Assembly (NCBI GenBank): GCA_934589705.1 | Contig: CAKTOH010000040.1 | Coordinates: 1-7,200, forward strand | Origin: an uncultured Oscillospiraceae bacterium | GTDB lineage: Bacteria; Bacillota; Clostridia; Oscillospirales; Oscillospiraceae | Length of the DNA stretch: 7,200 bases | Reading direction: 5' to 3' | Shown here: positions 1 to 6,408 of the stretch, piece by piece | How positions within the stretch are numbered: position 1 is the stretch's first letter | Layout: each line of letters starts with the position of its first letter | Notes under the pieces: model-generated | What the model was told of the DNA's origin: nothing | Seen by the model: only the letters and a program-made list of their open reading frames with translations | Database searches by the model: none | Made by a program: the position numbers and the translations under genes

Positions 1-76
<76 letters not shown>

Positions 77-94
77 ATTTTTGACAGCTTTTAG

Positions 95-123
95 ATTATA
101 TAATGAATTGGCCGTTTTGTCAA
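95..123 (-). promoter_or_regulatory. Consensus sigma-A promoter for tRNA-Thr
   Basis: On the minus strand there is an exact TTGACA -35 box (+ positions 118-123), a 17-base spacer, and an exact TATAAT -10 box (95-100). The -10 box ends 18 bases before the first base of the tRNA, so a start about 7 bases downstream would leave a leader of roughly a dozen bases for RNase P to remove. Both hexamers and the spacer match the housekeeping optimum, as expected for a strong stable-RNA promoter. The AT-rich stretch contrasts with the GC-rich genes around it. Confidence 0.9.
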
Positions 124-154
124 GCATTTTCTTGCCTATTTCGGCGGATTTTGC

Positions 155-186
155 AAAAAAGAGCGTACCCCCAAGGAGGCACGCCC
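155..186 (-). terminator. Rho-independent terminator of the ribosomal-protein operon
   Basis: Read on the minus strand, an 11-bp stem (with G-T wobbles) occupies + positions 186-161, with a CTTG tetraloop, followed directly by six T (160-155). It starts 22 bases after the rplQ stop. The strong GC stem plus U-tract is a textbook intrinsic terminator. It closes the long operon and separates it from the tRNA transcription unit, whose -35 box lies 31 bases beyond the U-tract. Confidence 0.93.
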
Positions 187-208
187 TTTTCACAGCTTCT
201 ATCCCGGA

Positions 209-550
209 TTACACCAGCTCGATGACTGCCATCTCAGCAGCATCACCCCGGCGGGCACCGGTGCGGGTCACTCTGGTGTAGCCGCCGTTACGGTCAGCAT
301 ACTTGGGAGCGATCTCCTTAAACAGCTTGTGAGCGACGTCCTCGCTGGTGATGAAGGACAGAGCCTTGCGGTAAGCCGCCAGGTCACCCTTCTTGCCCAG
401 GGAGATCATCTTCTCAACAACAGGCTGCACTTCCTTGGCACGATAGAAGGTGGTTTCCATCTTGCCATTGGCCAGCAGATCGGTGACCTGCTGCCGCAGC
501 AGAGCCTTTCTCTGTGCGCTGGTCTTGCCCAGCTTACGAGTGCCGAACAT
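209..550 (-). CDS. rplQ: 50S ribosomal protein L17
   Basis: This 113-residue protein is a structural component of the large ribosomal subunit near the exit-tunnel region. It is close to the usual bacterial length of about 115-125 residues. Family signatures are the N-terminal [15 protein letters not shown] segment (residues 5-19), the ETTxxRAKE element around 33-41, and the C-terminal [19 protein letters not shown] region. The ATG start is supported by a strong AAAGGAGGA Shine-Dalgarno site just upstream. It is the last gene of the operon, 35 bases after rpoA and 22 bases before an intrinsic terminator. This rpoA-rplQ end of the alpha operon is conserved in most bacteria. Nothing suggests truncation or transfer. 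Confidence 0.98.
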   Translation of the reverse strand: MFGTRKLGKTSAQRKALLRQQVTDLLANGKMETTFYRAKEVQPVVEKMISLGKKGDLAAYRKALSFITSEDVAHKLFKEIAPKYADRNGGYTRVTRTGARRGDAAEMAVIELV

Positions 551-585
551 GAACGTTTCCTCCTTTTGAAAAGGTTAAAGGTTAC

Positions 586-1545
586 TTAGTTGTTGCTGCC
601 AGATTCCTCGCTGGCCAGGGACAGACCCATCATTTCCAGCTTCTTCTGCACTTCGTCCAGAGACTTCTTGCCCATGTTCCGAACCTTCATCATATCCTCG
701 CCGGTCTTGTTGATCAGGTCGGCAACGGTGTTGATGTTGGCGCGCTTCAGGCAGTTGAAGCTGCGGACGGACAGATCCAGCTCATCAATGGTCATGGAAA
801 GCTTGGCATCAGGGCGATCGGCCACCTTCTCCACCACAGTGGAAGAGGTGCTGACCGTATCGGACAGGTTGGTAAACACCGTCAGATGGTCAGACAGGAT
901 CTTGGCACCCAGAGACACAGCGTCCTTGGCAGTGATGGTGGAATCGGTCCAGACCTCAAGGGTCAGCTTGTCGTAGTCGGTCTTGTCGCCGACACGGCAG
1001 GGCTCCACCGTGTAATTCACCTTGGTCACAGGGGAATAGATGGAGTCGATGGGAATCACACCGATGGGGGTCTGGGGCGTCTTATTCCGGTCAGAGGAAA
1101 CATAGCCGCGACCCTGGGACAGGGTGATTTCCATATTGAAAGTGGCATCCTCGCCCAGGGTGCAGATGTGCAGCTCCGGGTTCAGGATCTCAACCTCCGC
1201 GTCCGCCTTGATGTCACCGGCAGTGACCTCGCAGGGGCCCACAGCGTCGATATGCACGGTCTTGACACCGGCGCAGTGCACCTTGGGAATGATCCGCTTG
1301 ACGTTCAGCACGATCTCCGTCACATCCTCGGTGACACCGGGGATGGTGGAAAACTCATGCTGGATGCCCTGAATCTTCACGGAAGTCGCTGCATAGCCGG
1401 GCAGACTGCTCAGCAGGATACGGCGCAGGGAATTGCCCAGGGTCATACCGTAGCCACGCTCCAGAGGCTCCACGACGTACTTGCCGTAGGAAGCGTCCTG
1501 GGGCTGGTCCAGGCAGGTGATGCGGGGCTTTTCAATTTCTACCAT
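586..1545 (-). CDS. rpoA: DNA-directed RNA polymerase subunit alpha
   Basis: The 319-residue alpha subunit dimerises to scaffold beta and beta' in RNA polymerase assembly, and its C-terminal domain contacts UP-element DNA and activators. The N-terminal domain (about 1-230) has the [14 protein letters not shown] assembly segment near residues 37-50. A linker leads to the C-terminal helix-hairpin-helix domain (about 250-312), with the DNA-contact residues R261, N264, C265, G292, K294 and S295. These correspond to E. coli R265, N268, C269, G296, K298 and S299 with a constant offset of four. The length is normal for Bacillota. The ATG start lies 9 bases after an AAGGAGGG Shine-Dalgarno. The gene sits between rpsD and rplQ as usual. 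The 76-base gap before it is the longest within the operon and contains a stable hairpin, annotated separately. Confidence 0.99.
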   Translation of the reverse strand: MVEIEKPRITCLDQPQDASYGKYVVEPLERGYGMTLGNSLRRILLSSLPGYAATSVKIQGIQHEFSTIPGVTEDVTEIVLNVKRIIPKVHCAGVKTVHIDAVGPCEVTAGDIKADAEVEILNPELHICTLGEDATFNMEITLSQGRGYVSSDRNKTPQTPIGVIPIDSIYSPVTKVNYTVEPCRVGDKTDYDKLTLEVWTDSTITAKDAVSLGAKILSDHLTVFTNLSDTVSTSSTVVEKVADRPDAKLSMTIDELDLSVRSFNCLKRANINTVADLINKTGEDMMKVRNMGKKSLDEVQKKLEMMGLSLASEESGSNN

Positions 1546-1568
1546 GAATCAAAACCCTCCTTAAGTGT

Positions 1569-1588
1569 GTGGGGGACGAATCCCCCAC
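1569..1588 (-). promoter_or_regulatory. TTCG-capped hairpin upstream of the rpoA ribosome binding site
   Basis: On the minus strand an 8-bp perfect stem (GTGGGGGA with TCCCCCAC) encloses a TTCG tetraloop, the sequence of the very stable UUCG loop class, although here closed by A-U rather than C-G. It lies in the rpsD-rpoA gap and ends 6 bases before the AAGGAGGG Shine-Dalgarno of rpoA (1555-1562). No T-tract follows, so it is not an intrinsic terminator. A C6 run (1610-1615) further upstream could pair instead with the G5 of the 5' arm. The structure is seen directly. A role in RNA processing, message stability or setting rpoA translation is inference. Confidence 0.6.
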
Positions 1589-1621
1589 CAGACAAATACG
1601 CATACAGTAGGGGGGAAATTA

Positions 1622-2218
1622 TTACTTGGAGTACAACTCGACGATGAGGTGCACAGCGATATCGAAGTCGATATCGGCCTTGGTAGGCATAGCAATAACC
1701 TTACCCTGGAGGGTGTTCTTATCACGATCCAGCCACTTGGGGGCAGCAACGAAAGCGTCGTCTTCCTTCAGCTTCTTGAAGAAAGCGTTGGAAGCGGCCT
1801 TCTCGGAAACGGCGATCACATCACCGGTCTTCACCAGATAGCTGGGGATGTTGACACGGCTGCCGTTGACGGTGAAGTGACCATGGTTCACCAGCTGACG
1901 AGCCTGACGGCGGGTGTTGGCGAAGCCCAGACGGTAAACAACATTGTCCAGACGGCGCTCGCAGAAGGTCAGCAGCTCCTCACCGGTGTTGCCTTCCATC
2001 CGGTCGGCCTTGGTGTAGTAGTTGTGAAACTGCTTCTCCTGGATGCCGTAAACAAACTTGACCTTCTGCTTCTCGGTCAGCTGAGTGGCGTACTCAGACT
2101 TCTTCGCTCTTCTCTGACCGCCGGGGTTCTTGTTGGAAGACTTGTTGTAACCCATAGCGGCAGGAGAAACGCCCAGCGTTCTGCAACGCTTCAGCACGGG
2201 CTGCATATTCTTAGCCAT
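1622..2218 (-). CDS. rpsD: 30S ribosomal protein S4 (divergent N-terminus)
   Basis: S4 is a primary 16S rRNA-binding protein that nucleates assembly of the small subunit body and helps form the mRNA entry channel. The product is 198 residues, close to the usual 200. The S4 RNA-binding domain spans about 88-150, with RRLDNVVYRLG (88-98), TRRQARQLVNHGH and VNGSRVNIPSY all clear. SEYATQLTEKQK (41-52) and VYGIQEKQF (56-64) also match. The first 35 residues (MAKNMQPVLKRCRTLG, then an Asn/Ser/Gly-rich stretch) differ from the common MARYTGPxxKLSRRLG form. No zinc-binding cysteine cluster is present (only C12 and C86). A TAGGAGGA Shine-Dalgarno lies upstream of the ATG, with a fairly long spacer of about 11 bases. 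The gene is within the operon, as in clostridia and enterobacteria but unlike Bacillus subtilis. Confidence 0.97.
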   Translation of the reverse strand: MAKNMQPVLKRCRTLGVSPAAMGYNKSSNKNPGGQRRAKKSEYATQLTEKQKVKFVYGIQEKQFHNYYTKADRMEGNTGEELLTFCERRLDNVVYRLGFANTRRQARQLVNHGHFTVNGSRVNIPSYLVKTGDVIAVSEKAASNAFFKKLKEDDAFVAAPKWLDRDKNTLQGKVIAMPTKADIDFDIAVHLIVELYSK

Positions 2219-2244
2219 AAAGCAAAATTCCTCCTATACCTAAA

Positions 2245-2643
2245 TCAGACTCTACGTCTCTTGGGGGGACGGCAGCCATTGTGAGGAATGGGAGTGACGT
2301 CCTTAATCATAACAACTTCCAGACCGGCAGTCTGCAGGGCGCGGATCGCAGCCTCACGTCCCTGACCGGGGCCCTTGACATAAACCTCAACAGTCTTCAG
2401 ACCGTGCTCCATAGCAGCCTTAGCAGCGGTTTCCGCAGCAGTCTGGGCAGCATAGGGAGTGGATTTCTTGGAGCCACGGAAGCCCAGTCCGCCGGAGGAA
2501 GCCCAGCTAAGCGCATTGCCTTCCAGGTCGGTGATGGTAACCATGGTGTTGTTGAAGGAGGAGCGGATATGAGCTGCGCCCTTCTCAACGTTCTTGCGCT
2601 CGCGACGGCGCTTGACAACTTTCTTTGCATTCTTTGCAGCCAT
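2245..2643 (-). CDS. rpsK: 30S ribosomal protein S11
   Basis: This 132-residue protein of the small-subunit platform contacts 16S rRNA next to the E site. The core is fully conserved: [19 protein letters not shown], then [19 protein letters not shown], then the [15 protein letters not shown] segment, and the C-terminal [18 protein letters not shown]. The N122-G123 pair corresponds to the Asn-Gly site that is converted to isoaspartate in E. coli S11. The ATG is preceded by an AAGGAGGG Shine-Dalgarno whose first bases belong to the TAA stop of rpsM, leaving only 13 bases between the two genes and implying coupled translation. The stop is TGA, 26 bases before rpsD. Confidence 0.99.
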   Translation of the reverse strand: MAAKNAKKVVKRRRERKNVEKGAAHIRSSFNNTMVTITDLEGNALSWASSGGLGFRGSKKSTPYAAQTAAETAAKAAMEHGLKTVEVYVKGPGQGREAAIRALQTAGLEVVMIKDVTPIPHNGCRPPKRRRV

Positions 2644-2656
2644 TGATTATCCCTCC

Positions 2657-3025
2657 TTACTTCTTCTTGTTCGCAATGGTCTTCTTGGGACCCTTGCGGG
2701 TACGGGCATTGGTCTTGGTGCGCTGGCCGTGAACAGGCAGGCCGCGACGATGCCGCAGGCCCCGGTAGCAGCCGATTTCGCTCAGACGCTTGATGTTCAG
2801 AGCGGTCTCCCGGCGCAGGTCACCTTCGATGATGAAGTGATGCTCGATGGCATCACGAAGCAGGCCCTCCTGCTCCTCGGTCAGGTCCTTGACCCGGGTA
2901 TCGGGGTCGATACCGGTGGTCTGCAGAACCTTGGCAGCCCGAGCCGGTCCAATGCCGTAGATATAGGTCAGAGCAACTTCGATCCGCTTATCGCGGGGAA
3001 GATCGATACCAGAAATACGTGCCAT
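2657..3025 (-). CDS. rpsM: 30S ribosomal protein S13
   Basis: S13 is a small-subunit head protein that contacts the P-site tRNA and forms the bridge to L5 in the large subunit. The product has 122 residues, the normal length. Visible family features are the N-terminal [20 protein letters not shown], the helix-two-turn-helix region with [12 protein letters not shown], the [11 protein letters not shown] helix, the conserved [18 protein letters not shown] segment, and the basic C-terminal tail ending in KKK. The Shine-Dalgarno TAGGAGGTG lies just after the rpmJ stop, in a 19-base gap. In enterobacteria this junction carries the S4-binding pseudoknot that represses the alpha operon. The gap here is too short for a comparable structure outside the coding sequence. 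Confidence 0.99.
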   Translation of the reverse strand: MARISGIDLPRDKRIEVALTYIYGIGPARAAKVLQTTGIDPDTRVKDLTEEQEGLLRDAIEHHFIIEGDLRRETALNIKRLSEIGCYRGLRHRRGLPVHGQRTKTNARTRKGPKKTIANKKK

Positions 3026-3044
3026 ATTCTTTCAGCACCTCCTA

Positions 3045-3158
3045 TTAGCCTTGTCTCTGCTTGTGCTTGGGGTTTTCGCAAATTACCATAACGCGACCCT
3101 TGCGCTTGATGATCTTACACTTTTCGCACATGGGTTTAACGGACGGTCTTACCTTCAT
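3045..3158 (-). CDS. rpmJ: 50S ribosomal protein L36, zinc-ribbon type
   Basis: This short gene encodes 37 residues starting [20 protein letters not shown] and ending [10 protein letters not shown]36 is the smallest protein of the large subunit and stabilises 23S rRNA near the peptidyl-transferase periphery. The zinc ligands C11, C14, C27 and H32 are all present, so this is the zinc-containing paralogue rather than the zinc-free form expressed under zinc starvation. The length matches the family exactly. A GGAGGT Shine-Dalgarno lies about 9 bases before the ATG. The gene sits between infA and rpsM in the standard Bacillota order, and its stop TAA is followed immediately by an in-frame TAG, a tandem stop. 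Confidence 0.98.
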   Translation of the reverse strand: MKVRPSVKPMCEKCKIIKRKGRVMVICENPKHKQRQG

Positions 3159-3194
3159 ACTGTTTAACCTCCATATGAGAATGGTTCTCTTAGA

Positions 3195-3413
3195 TTACTT
3201 ACTTCTCCAGGTGATCCGGCCTTGGGTCAGATCATAGGGAGACATTTGAACGGTTACTTTGTCACCGGGCAAGATCTTAATGAAGTTCATTCTGAGCTTG
3301 CCGGAAATGTGTGCCAGAATGGTGTGTCCGTTGCCAATGTCAACCTTGAACATAGCATTCGGCAGTGCATCTGTTACGATGCCCTCAATCTCGATTACGT
3401 CGTCCTTAGCCAA
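3195..3413 (-). CDS. infA: Translation initiation factor IF-1 (TTG start)
   Basis: IF1 occupies the ribosomal A site during initiation and supports the action of IF2 and IF3. The 72-residue product is the exact family length and forms a single S1-like OB fold: [11 protein letters not shown], then [33 protein letters not shown] in consecutive strands, and the C-terminal [13 protein letters not shown]. The start codon is TTG (+ positions 3413-3411). This start is chosen because the product then begins with the family-typical MAKDD, because a GGGAGGG Shine-Dalgarno (3421-3427) stands 7 bases away, and because no nearby in-frame ATG exists. It follows the KOW gene by 17 bases and precedes rpmJ by 36. 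The weak start codon may hold IF1 output below that of its neighbours (inference). Confidence 0.98.
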   Translation of the reverse strand: MAKDDVIEIEGIVTDALPNAMFKVDIGNGHTILAHISGKLRMNFIKILPGDKVTVQMSPYDLTQGRITWRSK

Positions 3414-3420
3414 GTTATTA

Positions 3421-3427
3421 CCCTCCC
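3421..3427 (-). promoter_or_regulatory. Ribosome binding site that fixes the TTG start of infA
   Basis: GGGAGGG on the minus strand lies 7 bases before the TTG codon of infA and just after the TAA stop of the KOW gene (3431-3433). Its spacing is optimal for the TTG and for no ATG nearby, so it decides the start. Confidence 0.8.
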
Positions 3428-3430
3428 AGG

Positions 3431-3721
3431 TTATTCGCTTGCGGTTTCTCTGGCAAGGAAAGCCAGATCTCTTCGTAATTCGCTGTTGAGCACTTTGTCG
3501 CCGCTACGGATTTTCGCAGCAACTCTGGTCTCAGAGCGAAGGACTTTTTCCACATGCTTGCGTTTCTTTCGTTTCGGCTTATCCACCGTGCGGTCTTTTC
3601 CGTTGGCCAGGAACAAGAAGCTCTGATCCATGTCCAAGACATAGAACCATTGCCCCTGATCCCTGCCCGCTTTGGAAACCACCACATCCGAGATGCCGAT
3701 GTCCGGACTTGCAGGATCCAT
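3431..3721 (-). CDS. KOW-domain RNA-binding protein (L14e/L6e/L27e-like)
   Basis: This is a 96-residue basic protein. Residues about 12-46 form a KOW-like beta-barrel signature: [20 protein letters not shown] with glycines at 19 and 23, followed by [23 protein letters not shown]. The lysine/arginine cluster at 48-55 fits rRNA or other RNA binding. Beyond residue 57 is a charged, probably helical tail specific to this lineage. Homologues annotated as KOW-domain RNA-binding proteins related to archaeal and eukaryotic L14e/L27e occur between map and infA in many clostridia, but their function is not established to my knowledge. The ATG lies 3 bases after the map stop, with a GAAGGA Shine-Dalgarno inside the map C-terminal codons, so it is probably translated by coupling. 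A ribosome-associated role is inferred from the domain and from position only. Confidence 0.88.
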   Translation of the reverse strand: MDPASPDIGISDVVVSKAGRDQGQWFYVLDMDQSFLFLANGKDRTVDKPKRKKRKHVEKVLRSETRVAAKIRSGDKVLNSELRRDLAFLARETASE

Positions 3722-3724
3722 AGT

Positions 3725-4480
3725 TCAAAGTCCTTCGGTGACGGTGAGTATTTCCGGCTCGCCGTCGGTGATGAGTACAGTATTTTCATAGTGAGCCGAG
3801 AGCTTGCCGTCAACGGTCACCGTGGTCCAGCCGTCCTTGAGAACCCGCACATCATAGGTGCCGACGTTCACCATAGGCTCAACCGCGATGGTCATTCCGG
3901 GAAGCAATCTGGGCCCCCGGCCGGGATTTCCGTAATTCGGAACTTCCGGCTCCTCATGCAGCTGCCGTCCCACGCCGTGACCCACGAAGGAACGGACAAC
4001 TGAAAAACCGTTAGACTCCACATACGTCTGGATGGCGTGGGAGATATCTTGCACACGATTGCCCTTGACCGCGTTCCGGATGCCCTCGTAGAAGGACTGC
4101 CGGGTCACGTCAATGAGCTTCCGCGCTTCGGTGCTGATGGCACCACAGGGGTAGGTAGCGGCACAATCGCCATGAAAACCCTTATAGAACGCCCCCACGT
4201 CCACAGACACGATATCCCCTTCTTTCAGGGTGTAATGCCCCGGAATTCCGTGGATAACCGTGCTGTTGACGCTGATGCACGCGCTTGCAGGGTAGCCGCC
4301 GTAGTTCAGGAATGACGGTTTCGCACCCTGAGACACGATAAAATCGTGGACGGCCTGATCTATTGCCTTGGTCGATACGCCAGGTCTTACCATTTCCCCT
4401 GCCAGAGCACGGGCTGCCGCGGTAATTCTACAGGCCTGACGCATGACTTCCAGCTCACGTTCATTTTTGATCGTGATCAT
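3725..4480 (-). CDS. map: Type I methionine aminopeptidase
   Basis: This cytosolic metalloprotease removes the initiator methionine from nascent proteins with small second residues. The 251-residue length is normal for the short bacterial type I enzyme without an N-terminal extension. The pita-bread fold's five metal ligands are all present: D94, D105, H168, E201 and E232. The substrate-contact histidines H77 and H175 match E. coli H79 and H178. Recognisable segments are VIHGIPG (75-81), VSVDVGAFYKGFHGD (91-105), VGHGVGRQLHEEP (166-178) and AVEPM (199-203). The ATG overlaps the adk stop as ATGA, a four-base overlap typical of translational coupling. The gene is followed after 3 bases by the KOW gene. 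adk-map is a standard pair in this operon in Bacillota. Confidence 0.98.
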   Translation of the reverse strand: MITIKNERELEVMRQACRITAAARALAGEMVRPGVSTKAIDQAVHDFIVSQGAKPSFLNYGGYPASACISVNSTVIHGIPGHYTLKEGDIVSVDVGAFYKGFHGDCAATYPCGAISTEARKLIDVTRQSFYEGIRNAVKGNRVQDISHAIQTYVESNGFSVVRSFVGHGVGRQLHEEPEVPNYGNPGRGPRLLPGMTIAVEPMVNVGTYDVRVLKDGWTTVTVDGKLSAHYENTVLITDGEPEILTVTEGL

Positions 4481-5115
4481 ACCTTCGCCCCTATTGCCTT
4501 GAGGATATCCTCATTGGCGCCCTCGATGGACTGATTGCCGTTGACCACACGGAGCCGACCCAGCTTGCCGTAGAAGTCCTTCAGAACCTCGGTAGCAGCG
4601 TGGTAGACCTCCAGGCGGTGCCGGACGGTTTCGGGCTTGTCATCCTTGCGGATAATGAGCTCGCCGCCGCAGTGATCGCAGACGCCCTCTGTCTTCGGGG
4701 GGTTGGCGACGATGTGGTAGCTTGCGCCGCACTTGGCGCAGACCCGACGGCCGGTCATCCGACCCTCGATGGCCCCATCGTCCACCTCAATAGAAACAAC
4801 ATGGTCGATTTTCACGCCCTTGCTTTCCAGAGCCTCCGCCTGGGCCAGGGTGCGGGGCACCCCGTCCAGGATAAAGCCCTTGGCGCAGTCGGGCTGAGCC
4901 ACCCGGTCGGCGACGATGCTTAAAATCAGCTCGTCGGGAACCAGGGCGCCCTCGTCCATGTACTTCTTTGCCTTCATGCCCAGCTCGGTGCCATTTGCCA
5001 TGGCCTCGCGGAGCATGTTCCCGGTAGAAATGGCGGGAATTCCAAGCTGCTGTGTCAGCAGCTCAGCCTGTGTTCCCTTTCCGGCGCCGGGCGCGCCCAG
5101 TAGAATGAGATTCAT
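4477..5115 (-). CDS. adk: Adenylate kinase, zinc-LID form
   Basis: This cytosolic enzyme catalyses ATP + AMP = 2 ADP. It has 212 residues, typical of the long LID form. The P-loop is GAPGAGKGT (7-15), the AMP-binding region includes STGNMLRE (30-37), and the DGVPRT motif is at 84-89. The LID spans about 122-160 and carries C126, C129, C146 and C149 as a four-cysteine zinc site, common in Gram-positive enzymes. The RHRLEVYH helix follows. Two positions depart from the usual consensus: N33 where most have Asp (TGDMLR), and V86 where most have Phe (DGFPRT). The catalytic arginines appear intact. An AGGAGGT Shine-Dalgarno lies 8 bases before the ATG, in an 18-base gap after secY. The stop overlaps the start of map by four bases. 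Confidence 0.98.
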   Translation of the reverse strand: MNLILLGAPGAGKGTQAELLTQQLGIPAISTGNMLREAMANGTELGMKAKKYMDEGALVPDELILSIVADRVAQPDCAKGFILDGVPRTLAQAEALESKGVKIDHVVSIEVDDGAIEGRMTGRRVCAKCGASYHIVANPPKTEGVCDHCGGELIIRKDDKPETVRHRLEVYHAATEVLKDFYGKLGRLRVVNGNQSIEGANEDILKAIGAKV

Positions 5116-5133
5116 CCTGCCATACCTCCTGAC

Positions 5134-6408
5134 TTAGTCCAGGAAGCCTTTGTAGTGCCGCATGAGCATCTGCGCTTCCAGAGCCTTCACCGTCTCGAGG
5201 GCAACGCCCACGATGATGATGATGGAAGTACCGCCAATCGCCAGGTTCCGGACACCTGCCATCAGGTTGCCGGCGACAATGGGCAGCAGGGCAACAACGC
5301 CCAGATACACAGCACCAAAGACCAAGATTTTGTTGATAACCTTATGGATGAAGTCAGCGGTAGGCTTGCCGGGACGGAAGCCCGGGATGAAGCCGCCGTT
5401 CTTCTTCAGGTTGTTGGCGATCTCCACGGGATCGTACTGGATGGTGGAGTAGAACCAGCTGAAGAAGAAGATCATCAGGAAGTAAATCACCGCGTAAGTC
5501 CAGCTGGAGGAGCTCCAGACGTTCTCATACCACCAGCCGGAGGTGTGACCGGTAAAGGCACAGACGGTGGCAGGCAGAGAGCAGATGGACTGAGCGAAGA
5601 TGATGGGCATCACACCGGCCATGCTCACCTTGATGGGCAGGTTAGTGTTCTGACCGCCGTAGACCTTCCGACCCACGACACGCTTGGCGTACTGGATGGG
5701 GATCCGACGCTCGGCATCATTGATGAAGATGATGAACAGGATCAGTGCGATCATGCCGACCAGCACGATGAGGATCTGCCACCAGCTCATGGCGATGAGG
5801 TTGCCGACCATTCTGGGCAGACCGGAGACGATGTTGGCAAACAGGATCATGGAGATGCCGTTGCCGATACCGAACTCGGTGATCTGCTCACCCAGCCACA
5901 TGACCACGGTGGAGCCGGCGGTGAAGGCCAGGATAATCACCAGGGCAGGCAGGAAGCCTTCCTGGGTGATGATGGAGAAATTCTGAGAAGAATAGTTGTG
6001 GAGCATGGTGTAGTAGGCCCAGCCCATCAGCAGACCCAGACCAACCGTGGTGTAACGGCTGATGCGGGCGATCTTCTTCTGACCCTCCTCGCCGCCTTCC
6101 TTAGCCAGCCGCTCCAGTGCGGGAATCGCAATGGTCAGCAGCTGGATAATGATGCTGGCGTTGATGTAGGGCTGAATGCCCAGCGCGAAGACCGTTGCCT
6201 GAGAGAAGGCAGAGCCGGACATCGCGTTGTACAGACCCAGAATCGTGGAGGACAGCACGCTGTCGTAGTAGTTTGCCAGGGTCGCAACGTCAATGAAGGG
6301 AACGGGGATGACGTTGCCAACGCGATAGATCAGCAGGATAAACAGAGTGAAGATGATCTTCTTTCTCAGTTCGGGGATCTTCCAAGCGTTGCGAAGTGTC
6401 TGTAACAC
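5134..6408 (-). CDS. secY: Protein translocase channel subunit SecY (GTG start)
   Basis: SecY forms the membrane channel through which SecA and the ribosome export and insert proteins. The product is 424 residues with ten predicted membrane helices, a normal length. Landmarks are TM1 ending in the IPVP turn (34-37), the plug and TM2 region around 58-91 including FALGIQPYINASIIIQLL, the WLGEQITEFGIGNGIS motif (171-186), the cytosolic RRIPIQYAKR loop (234-243), TNLPIKVSMAGVMPIIFA (255-272) and the SecA-contacting loop NGGFIPGFRPGKPT (337-350). The start codon is GTG, directly after the rplO TAA with no base between. This start gives the N-terminal length expected from homologues and has a GAGGTG Shine-Dalgarno within the last rplO codons. 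Such an arrangement suggests translational coupling to L15. Confidence 0.98.
   Translation of the reverse strand: MLQTLRNAWKIPELRKKIIFTLFILLIYRVGNVIPVPFIDVATLANYYDSVLSSTILGLYNAMSGSAFSQATVFALGIQPYINASIIIQLLTIAIPALERLAKEGGEEGQKKIARISRYTTVGLGLLMGWAYYTMLHNYSSQNFSIITQEGFLPALVIILAFTAGSTVVMWLGEQITEFGIGNGISMILFANIVSGLPRMVGNLIAMSWWQILIVLVGMIALILFIIFINDAERRIPIQYAKRVVGRKVYGGQNTNLPIKVSMAGVMPIIFAQSICSLPATVCAFTGHTSGWWYENVWSSSSWTYAVIYFLMIFFFSWFYSTIQYDPVEIANNLKKNGGFIPGFRPGKPTADFIHKVINKILVFGAVYLGVVALLPIVAGNLMAGVRNLAIGGTSIIIIVGVALETVKALEAQMLMRHYKGFLD

Noticed and set aside
81..104. Plus-strand TTGACA (81-86) with TATAAT (99-104) as a possible divergent promoter
   Set aside because: The spacer is only 12 bases, too short for sigma-A. 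The -10 match arises because ATTATATAAT is a palindrome around the real minus-strand -10 box.
886..2284. Plus-strand open frames of about 253 and 239 codons antisense to rpoA and rpsD
   Set aside because: They are frame shadows of conserved genes, with compositionally biased products and no supporting start signals.
3026..3044. Possible S4-binding pseudoknot (alpha operon ribosome binding site) before rpsM
   Set aside because: The rpmJ-rpsM gap is only 19 bases and shows no nested stems comparable to the enterobacterial element.
3177..3189. Small hairpin GAGAA-TGG-TTCTC in the infA-rpmJ gap
   Set aside because: A 5-bp stem with a 3-base loop is weak and common by chance, and there is no T-tract.
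5112..5123. Three-codon mini-ORF (ATG GCA GGA TGA) overlapping the adk start
   Set aside because: Its ATG touches the AGGAGGT site with no spacer, so ribosomes would choose the adk ATG 8 bases away. It is probably chance.
5155..6405. Long plus-strand open frame of about 416 codons antisense to secY
   Set aside because: It mirrors secY almost exactly, and its product is a low-complexity Asp/Gly/His/Gln-rich string with no fold-like pattern. It stays open because the secY codons rarely include TTA, CTA or TCA. No Shine-Dalgarno or promoter serves it.
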